This document shows positions 1-3,309 of a DNA stretch of 6,111 nucleotides, piece after piece; position 1 is the stretch's first letter, and every line of letters starts with the position of its first letter. The DNA is from CAYQAJ01 sp964415245 (lineage in GTDB: Bacteria > Planctomycetota > Planctomycetia > Pirellulales > Pirellulaceae): assembly GCA_964415245.1 (NCBI GenBank), contig CAYQAJ010000304.1:1-6111 (forward strand), in the 5' to 3' direction. The position numbers and the translations under genes were made by a program. The notes beneath the pieces are model-generated. The model had not been told where the DNA came from. It saw only the letters and a list, made by a program, of their open reading frames with translations, and did no database searches.

Positions 1-272
1 GGGTCGTAAAGCTGGTTGTTGACCCGGGCCGGTTCGACGGCCGAAGTACACACATCGCGCTGGCATGCCCCGGGTGGCTGTGTACTTTCGGGACGCGGGA
101 GGATGAGCCCCTCCTCTTCGAGTCGCTTGCGGTGCCGTGAAATCGTGCGGTTGCTTACGCCGAGCGTTTTGGCGATTCGGCGGTCGCTGGACGAGCGCCA
201 GAAGCACATCAGCACTTGCCGGATCTGATCCGCCTTTCGTTGCCGCTCGGTGGTCGCTACCGCAGAGGTCAT
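1..272 (-). CDS. Small helix-turn-helix DNA-binding protein (N-terminal part, runs off left edge)
   Basis: An open frame starts at the ATG at 272-270 and runs off the left window edge with no stop, giving 90 visible residues. Residues about 28-55 read as a helix-turn-helix: a helix with DRRIAKTL, a turn at GVS (38-40), and a recognition helix NRTISRHRKRL (41-51), then EEEGLI as in winged-helix regulators. The first 20 residues are basic and polar. The start is well supported: AGGAGG (282-287 on this strand's complement) lies about 9 bases upstream, the clearest Shine-Dalgarno in the window. After residue 60 the chain is Pro/Ser-rich and low in recognisable structure. It is probably a sequence-specific DNA-binding protein or a small regulator of a mobile element, since it lies downstream of an integrase-tail remnant on the same strand. 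The target is unknown. The CCACGT repeats just upstream are a possible autoregulatory site (inference). Confidence 0.6.
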   Translation of the reverse strand, partial: MTSAVATTERQRKADQIRQVLMCFWRSSSDRRIAKTLGVSNRTISRHRKRLEEEGLILPRPESTQPPGACQRDVCTSAVEPARVNNQLYD

Positions 273-281
273 GCTATCGTC

Positions 282-287
282 CCTCCT
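282..287 (-). promoter_or_regulatory. Shine-Dalgarno site AGGAGG for the HTH gene
   Basis: On the minus strand AGGAGG is followed by nine bases and then the ATG at 272. This strong match at normal spacing decides the start of the HTH gene. The other genes in the window have weak or no Shine-Dalgarno sequences. Confidence 0.6.
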
Positions 288-332
288 GCGGGCGCGCGGC
301 TCGAAGCGCGAATTGCGATAGCGCCCGTACGC

Positions 333-430
333 CCACGTTCGCCCCGTGGCGGCGTCGGCCCGTTCATTGGCGTCGTGGTCGCCCAGGCGCCCGCGAACGC
401 CACGTGCGCAAACGTGGGGCCACGTCGTGG
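333..430. repeat. Cluster of CCACGT/ACGTGG inverted repeats (possible operator or recombination site)
   Basis: CCACGT occurs at 333-338, 400-405 and 420-425, and its complement ACGTGG at 412-417. The last three alternate in orientation. CCACGT-GCGCAA-ACGTGG (400-417) forms one inverted repeat and ACGTGG-GG-CCACGT (412-425) another. CCACGTCGTGG (420-430) is a further near-perfect 11-base palindrome. The cluster lies in the non-coding stretch 273-473, about 130-150 bases upstream of the HTH gene start. Such alternating half-sites are typical of protein-binding operators or recombinase arm sites. No binding protein is shown by the sequence; the HTH protein is only the obvious candidate. The rest of 273-473 shows no supported gene. 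Confidence 0.35.
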
Positions 431-672
431 CCGAACCGGAGCGGTGGTGGGGCAGGGGGCCAAGATCACCGCGCTACCTCCCGTCGCCTTGGGTGGACGC
501 GACGATCGAGAGGATGGCGGCCTTGAGCGCGTCGGGCAGATCGTCCCACGCGGCTACGACGCGGGCCAAATCGGGCGGAAGGTTCGCACCGGACGAAGCG
601 GTCAAAGTTCGGCGTGCGCCGGATTCTGCGCCGCTTTGGCCGGCAACCGGCGTTTCTTCCGACGATCTTGCG

Positions 673-699
673 GGGTGTTCGATTCCCCTACCGCCCACA
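673..699 (+). other. tRNA 3'-end-like sequence (T-arm plus acceptor strand), possible att site
   Basis: TTCGATT (678-684) has the T-loop consensus TTCRANY. It is flanked by GGGTG (673-677) and CCCCT (685-689), which pair as a five-base stem with one G-T and one T-C mismatch. A seven-base acceptor-like strand ACCGCCC (690-696) and then ACA follow. I find no matching 5' acceptor (GGGCGGT), D-arm or anticodon arm within about 90 bases upstream, so this is not a whole tRNA gene. Integrases commonly recombine at tRNA 3' ends and leave such fragments as att sites, and the overlapping minus-strand frame resembles an integrase tail. Chance resemblance remains possible. Confidence 0.35.
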
Positions 700-722
700 G
701 GATCGTTGGTCAGGCATCGTAG

Positions 723-764
723 CCCCTCGTAATCCCCGGTGATTGCGAGGGGTTCTTTCTTTCC
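723..764 (+). terminator. Terminator-like hairpin with T-rich tail
   Basis: The left arm 723-734 (CCCCTCGTAATC) pairs with 741-752 (GATTGCGAGGGG) through twelve pairs including one G-T, around a six-base loop CCCGGT. The plus-strand sequence after it is TTCTTTCTTTCC (753-764). This has the form of an intrinsic terminator for transcription moving rightward. It sits about 25 bases after the tRNA-3'-like sequence, as a terminator would after a tRNA gene. It would also block rightward read-through into the convergent leftward operon. On the minus strand it lies inside the integrase-tail frame, which suggests that part of that frame is not under coding constraint. Confidence 0.5.
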
Positions 765-956
765 TACCTCGCCTTGGTCGCTCGTTACGGCGCCTGACAG
801 CGCCGCTTGTATCGCCCGCTCGAAGTCGGCGCCGTTCACCTGCCAGCAATCCGCAAGATTCGCATCCGGCGCGATGTTCCCAGCTGATGTCCTGCGCATG
901 CACATGCGACGGCGAGTGCACGACTGACGATCAGTGCCCCGTGCCAGCACACAGCT

Positions 957-1439
957 TCACCCCTGTGGAGTTTGGAAGGGGCCTTCGACTCTAATTCGCA
1001 GCTTGGCGAGAATCCGCTGACGCACTCCCATTACGTCCGACTTGTAATTTCCGGCGTTCAGTTCTGGCAGTTCGGCATGACCAGGGTCATCCGGTTGGGG
1101 TCTTGGCACGATCGCCAATCCCTCACGACGCACATCGCCCGCACATAGAACGACCACGTAATACCATTCTCCCGGAGTCCTTCTGGACGCCTCCTCGGCT
1201 GACTTGTACTTCGCCCGGTAAACAGAGATACCCGTTTCATCGCTCGTCTTGTGTGGAGCAAACGCCTGCGGATGCAAAGCGTCGGTATCGGGGTTGTACC
1301 ATTTCGACCTCTTCGATACCCGGCGGTAAAGCAACTCATCGTCGGCGATCAGATCGTCGTCGACCGACATTCTCGCGCTCCCCGGAAGAACTGCCCGGAG
1401 CCACCTGCAAAGGCGCGAAAGTGCGCGTCTCCAGTCCAT
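957..1439 (-). CDS. Conserved-looking hypothetical protein, third gene of the leftward set
   Basis: This protein of about 160 residues ends at the TGA at 959-957. No function is recognised. From the ADDELLYRRV stretch onward it has the compact look of a conserved globular family: WYNPDTDALHPQAF, then ISVYRAKYKSAEEA, a beta-rich EWYYVVVLCAGDVRREGLAIV, PDDPGHAELPELN, and a closing LRIRVEGPF. I recall similar uncharacterised proteins in planctomycetes, but cannot name a domain. The start is uncertain. ATG 1439 leaves a 32-base gap after the preceding gene and adds an amphipathic basic helix (MDWRRALSRLCRWLRAVLPG). ATG 1370 has GGGGAG seven bases upstream and begins just before the conserved part. 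The frame stays open to ATG 1520, which would overlap the upstream gene. It lies downstream of, and on the same strand as, the TIGR04255 gene and its coupled partner, so it probably shares their transcript. Confidence 0.65.
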   Translation of the reverse strand: MDWRRALSRLCRWLRAVLPGSARMSVDDDLIADDELLYRRVSKRSKWYNPDTDALHPQAFAPHKTSDETGISVYRAKYKSAEEASRRTPGEWYYVVVLCAGDVRREGLAIVPRPQPDDPGHAELPELNAGNYKSDVMGVRQRILAKLRIRVEGPFQTPQG

Positions 1440-1471
1440 TTGCCGAAGCGGCTGATAGGATCGCGTCGCTG

Positions 1472-1894
1472 CTAAAACAGGATATGTCGGCTGACGAGAC
1501 GCGTGTCGTCGAACATGCAAAAGTCGATGCTGCCATCGTCCCAGATGTGGTATTCCGATGCACCCTGCGCCGTGTCGTACTCAAAGACGAGCCCCCCGTT
1601 TGGATCCGGAACAATACGGTCGGGGCTGCGCAGGCCGTTATCCCTCAACTCGAGTGCCAATTTTCCTGCAAGCCGCAAAGTCTCGCGCGATGGAGCATCT
1701 ATCCCTTCGTCGGCAAACTGCTCGGGATTGGACGCCCAGTCAATCAATTCGTCGATCACTCTTTGCCACCCCTGTCCAAATCGTCCTTCTCGATCGACCT
1801 CAACGGTTACAGCACCCCCCGTATCAGCGCCTGTCTCCACCGGCCTTGGCACTACCTCAGAAACACAAGCTCCTGCTTCAACTACCTCGTTCAT
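1472..1894 (-). CDS. Small acidic protein translationally coupled to the TIGR04255 gene
   Basis: This 140-residue protein runs from ATG at 1894-1892 to TAG at 1474-1472. Its ATG overlaps the TGA of the upstream gene as ATGA (1894-1891), the classic arrangement for translational coupling, which fixes the start and implies linked production. It is acidic, with no signal peptide or membrane segment. The first 30 residues are Val/Glu/Gly-rich and probably flexible. Residues about 42-87 look helical (WQRVIDELIDWASNPEQF, then SRETLRLAGKLALELRD). The C-terminal third (about 90-140) reads as a small beta-sheet unit, with PDRIVPDPNGGLVFEYD, then YHIWDDGSIDFCMFDDTRLVSRHIL. A helical unit followed by a GG[IL].FE / DGS sheet is a pattern I associate with small genes beside TIGR04255 genes, though no named domain applies. 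It could be a subunit, antitoxin-like partner or chaperone of the TIGR04255 protein; none is shown by sequence. Confidence 0.75.
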   Translation of the reverse strand: MNEVVEAGACVSEVVPRPVETGADTGGAVTVEVDREGRFGQGWQRVIDELIDWASNPEQFADEGIDAPSRETLRLAGKLALELRDNGLRSPDRIVPDPNGGLVFEYDTAQGASEYHIWDDGSIDFCMFDDTRLVSRHILF

Positions 1895-2730
1895 TCCCTA
1901 ATCCTCCACGAGTGGTTTGCCGTATCACTCATCAAGCATTTGAACGAGCGAACAATCGTTCCTCGCCCCAGGTCCAAACCATTAGGGATCGAGCCTGAAT
2001 CGTCGCCCTTCAGCGGTCCTCGCGCCGTCAGCGTGAGGCGAATGAACTGCTGCACCTCGTCGTCGCTTCCCTTCTGCGCGCCCTTCGCGTGTTGCCACGC
2101 GATGTGCAGCCGCCCGTGCCGACCTGGAATGACGAAGTGCCACTCGCCGCTGAAACTCTCGCCCTCAATGACACTCTCGATGGTTGGGACACCTCTCAAG
2201 GGCCGAAAGAATCCCCAGTCCGCTGGCGTTGACCACACCGTCCCCTGGGGAATTTGATTGAGGTAAGTCACTTCCCATTGATTGGGTCGAAAGTCCCCCA
2301 GTTCCTCCTCCACTACAAATTGTCGGAATCGATCCAGGACAGCAAGGAATTCATCCCGAATTCTCTCGTATCGGGGATACGGCACGCCTTCCCGTTTCAA
2401 CCAGTTGAAGTGTAACCGCGCATTCTGCACCTGGATCATCCGGTCGTTGTCTTTGTTTCGGATTTGCAATCGGCTCGACGGGTCTTGTGTCAGTTGAAAT
2501 TGGAGCGCCTGCGCCCATCGCGCTGCTTCGACGAATCGTTCGAATTGTTGCGGCAACAGCGGCGCGTCGGCAACCGTGGGCCATTCGGTGCGATCCAGCG
2601 TCCTCCAGAACGCCCCTAGGTGCACGTTCTTAAAACGCGCTAGCCGGTCGAATTGAACCCCGAGAACGGTTTCGACGATGGGGGGGTTCTCGTAGTCCGG
2701 AAGCGGGCTTGTTACGTTCGTATCTGCCAT
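1891..2730 (-). CDS. TIGR04255-family protein (sporadically distributed, unknown function)
   Basis: This is a 279-residue protein from ATG 2730-2728 to TGA 1893-1891. The family call rests on the N-terminal signature YENPPIVETVLGVQF (residues 13-27), the spaced HLGAFW (about 37-42), the central NDRMIQVQNARLHFNW (about 95-110) and YPRYE (118-122). These match the TIGR04255 pattern of an NPP.VE.V.GVQF start, a beta strand with RF..NW, then YPRYE and a helix (IRDEFLAVLDRFRQFV). Length fits the usual roughly 250-280 residues. The C-terminal half is beta-rich with WHFVIPGRHGRLHIAWQHA and a final helix. No signal peptide or catalytic motif is evident, so it is probably cytoplasmic. The frame stays open to ATG 2847, but those 39 extra residues precede the family's usual start and would cover a leader hairpin, so 2730 is preferred. 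No Shine-Dalgarno is visible. It heads the three-gene set and overlaps the next gene by four bases. Function is unknown. Confidence 0.8.
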   Translation of the reverse strand: MADTNVTSPLPDYENPPIVETVLGVQFDRLARFKNVHLGAFWRTLDRTEWPTVADAPLLPQQFERFVEAARWAQALQFQLTQDPSSRLQIRNKDNDRMIQVQNARLHFNWLKREGVPYPRYERIRDEFLAVLDRFRQFVVEEELGDFRPNQWEVTYLNQIPQGTVWSTPADWGFFRPLRGVPTIESVIEGESFSGEWHFVIPGRHGRLHIAWQHAKGAQKGSDDEVQQFIRLTLTARGPLKGDDSGSIPNGLDLGRGTIVRSFKCLMSDTANHSWRIRE

Positions 2731-2760
2731 GATCGCTGGGGTTTTCCGGTCTCGCTCAAG

Positions 2761-2778
2761 CAGTCCCTTGCGGGACTG
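2761..2778 (-). promoter_or_regulatory. Leader hairpin with GCAA tetraloop upstream of the TIGR04255 gene
   Basis: On the minus strand CAGTCCC-GCAA-GGGACTG forms a perfect seven-base stem closed by a GNRA-type tetraloop. It ends 30 bases before the chosen ATG at 2730. No U-tract follows, so it is not an intrinsic terminator. A stable leader hairpin could affect mRNA stability or bind a protein. Its perfect symmetry could also serve as a DNA operator. Confidence 0.4.
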
Positions 2779-2816
2779 AATGTCGGGCATTCGTTCCCGG
2801 AAAGTTGCTGCATTCC

Positions 2817-2822
2817 ATTCTA
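2817..2822 (-). promoter_or_regulatory. Possible -10 box for the leftward operon
   Basis: TAGAAT on the minus strand matches the sigma-70 -10 consensus at five of six positions and lies 87 bases upstream of the ATG at 2730. A start just downstream would place the GCAA hairpin in the leader. No good -35 element is seen at 16-18 bases spacing, so this is weak. Confidence 0.2.
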
Positions 2823-3037
2823 CACTGCCCAGGAATCGGATCGGCAAAACCTATGGCATTCAGCCAGTTTCGACAATCCGAAACCCCGTACAACGGGACT
2901 ACGTTGCCGTCACCGTTCATCTGGAGGTGTGTTGCCGCGAGGTCGTGCCCTACGCTATGCCCGCCATGCCGTGTGGGGGACGGGATACAAGCTCCTCTAT
3001 TTGTACCCGCTTGCGCTGCGTTTTGACAGGCATTTGC

Positions 3038-3060
3038 CGAGGTGGCCCGAGGTGGCCCGA
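3038..3060. repeat. Short tandem repeat, unit CGAGGTGGCC
   Basis: Two exact consecutive copies of a ten-base unit (CGAGGTGGCC, 3038-3057) are followed by CGAGGGGGC, a third imperfect copy. It lies in the intergenic region. It is probably slippage-prone simple sequence, with no assigned role. Confidence 0.6.
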
Positions 3061-3246
3061 GGGGGCAATTGCAGCAGGCTTGACGGCCGATTTCCGCAGG
3101 TATCGCGGGGCGGGGGTATAGCCAGTCTGCGCGGGACGTCGATTCGGCGAGCCCTACCGGTAAACGCGGGTTTCTTTGTGGGAAATTGCGGCACTGTTTC
3201 TCTTGACGGCGGCGACACGCTAGACTGAATGCCGTGGTGCGATAGC

Positions 3247-3264
3247 CGCGGGATTTATCCCGCG
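3247..3264 (+). repeat. Perfect hairpin CGCGGGA-TTTA-TCCCGCG in the leader of the PSCyt1 gene
   Basis: Seven-base arms at 3247-3253 and 3258-3264 pair perfectly around a TTTA loop, 46 bases upstream of the chosen ATG at 3310. No T-tract follows, so it is not a typical terminator. It may be a dispersed palindromic (REP-like) element, a leader structure or a binding site. If translation began at the in-frame ATG at 3229, the hairpin would be inside the coding region. Confidence 0.45.
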
Positions 3265-3309
3265 CGTGCTGCGCCGCCGATTCCAACCCCGCCCAAGAGT
3301 ATTCCCGCC

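Larger units (their letters stand above)
474..950 (-). pseudogene. Remnant of an integrase C-terminal tail (catalytic domain absent)
   Basis: A 158-codon open frame ends at the TAG at 476-474. Its last 35 residues, beginning LPPDLARVVAAWDDLPDALK and ending in a hydrophobic helix, match in style the short C-terminal tail I associate with planctomycete tyrosine integrases (PDLA..V.AWP.LP..IKAGI). That assignment is from memory of the family. Residues about 85-110 (GGRGIEHP...GAESGA) are the kind of peptide produced when such an integrase frame reads antisense through a tRNA 3' end. No tyrosine-recombinase catalytic box (R..H.[LH]R...Y) is present here or upstream on this strand. The frame start abuts the stop of the next gene (957-959), where the rest of an integrase should be. 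I therefore read it as a truncated remnant whose body was deleted or replaced. The first 60 or so residues are Arg/Cys-rich and may not be coding. The alternative is a genuine small hypothetical gene. Confidence 0.4.
2731..3228. other. Divergent intergenic region without a supported gene
   Basis: These roughly 500 bases separate the leftward set from the rightward PSCyt1/DUF1549 gene. Open frames exist on both strands but are Arg/Pro/Cys-rich and show no domain pattern. The region holds the leader hairpin (2761-2778), a weak -10 box (2817-2822), a small CCCGT-ACA-ACGGG hairpin (2885-2897) and a tandem repeat (3038-3060). It presumably contains the promoters for both directions. Confidence 0.5.

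Noticed and set aside
269..469. Minus-strand frame of 66 codons between the integrase tail and the HTH gene
   Set aside because: The product is low-complexity Ala/Pro/Thr/Arg-rich, and it contains the repeat cluster and the HTH gene's ribosome binding site.
573..697. Complete tRNA using GGGCGGA at 573-579 as the 5' acceptor
   Set aside because: The span of about 125 bases is too long, no D-arm or anticodon arm can be drawn, and the stretch encodes the integrase-like tail on the other strand.
1103..2257. Long plus-strand open frame of 384 codons opposite the leftward genes
   Set aside because: It is antisense to three better-supported genes, spans their junctions, and its translation is Ser/Pro/Arg-rich with no domain pattern.
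3203..3226. TTGACG and TAGACT as a promoter for the large gene
   Set aside because: The two boxes are separated by only 12 bases, too short for a sigma-70 promoter, and nothing better fits at 16-18 bases.
2653..3228. Plus-strand frame of 191 codons ending directly before ATG 3229
   Set aside because: It overlaps the N-terminal coding part of the TIGR04255 gene and shows no recognisable protein features; the TGA-ATG contact at 3226-3231 looks coincidental.
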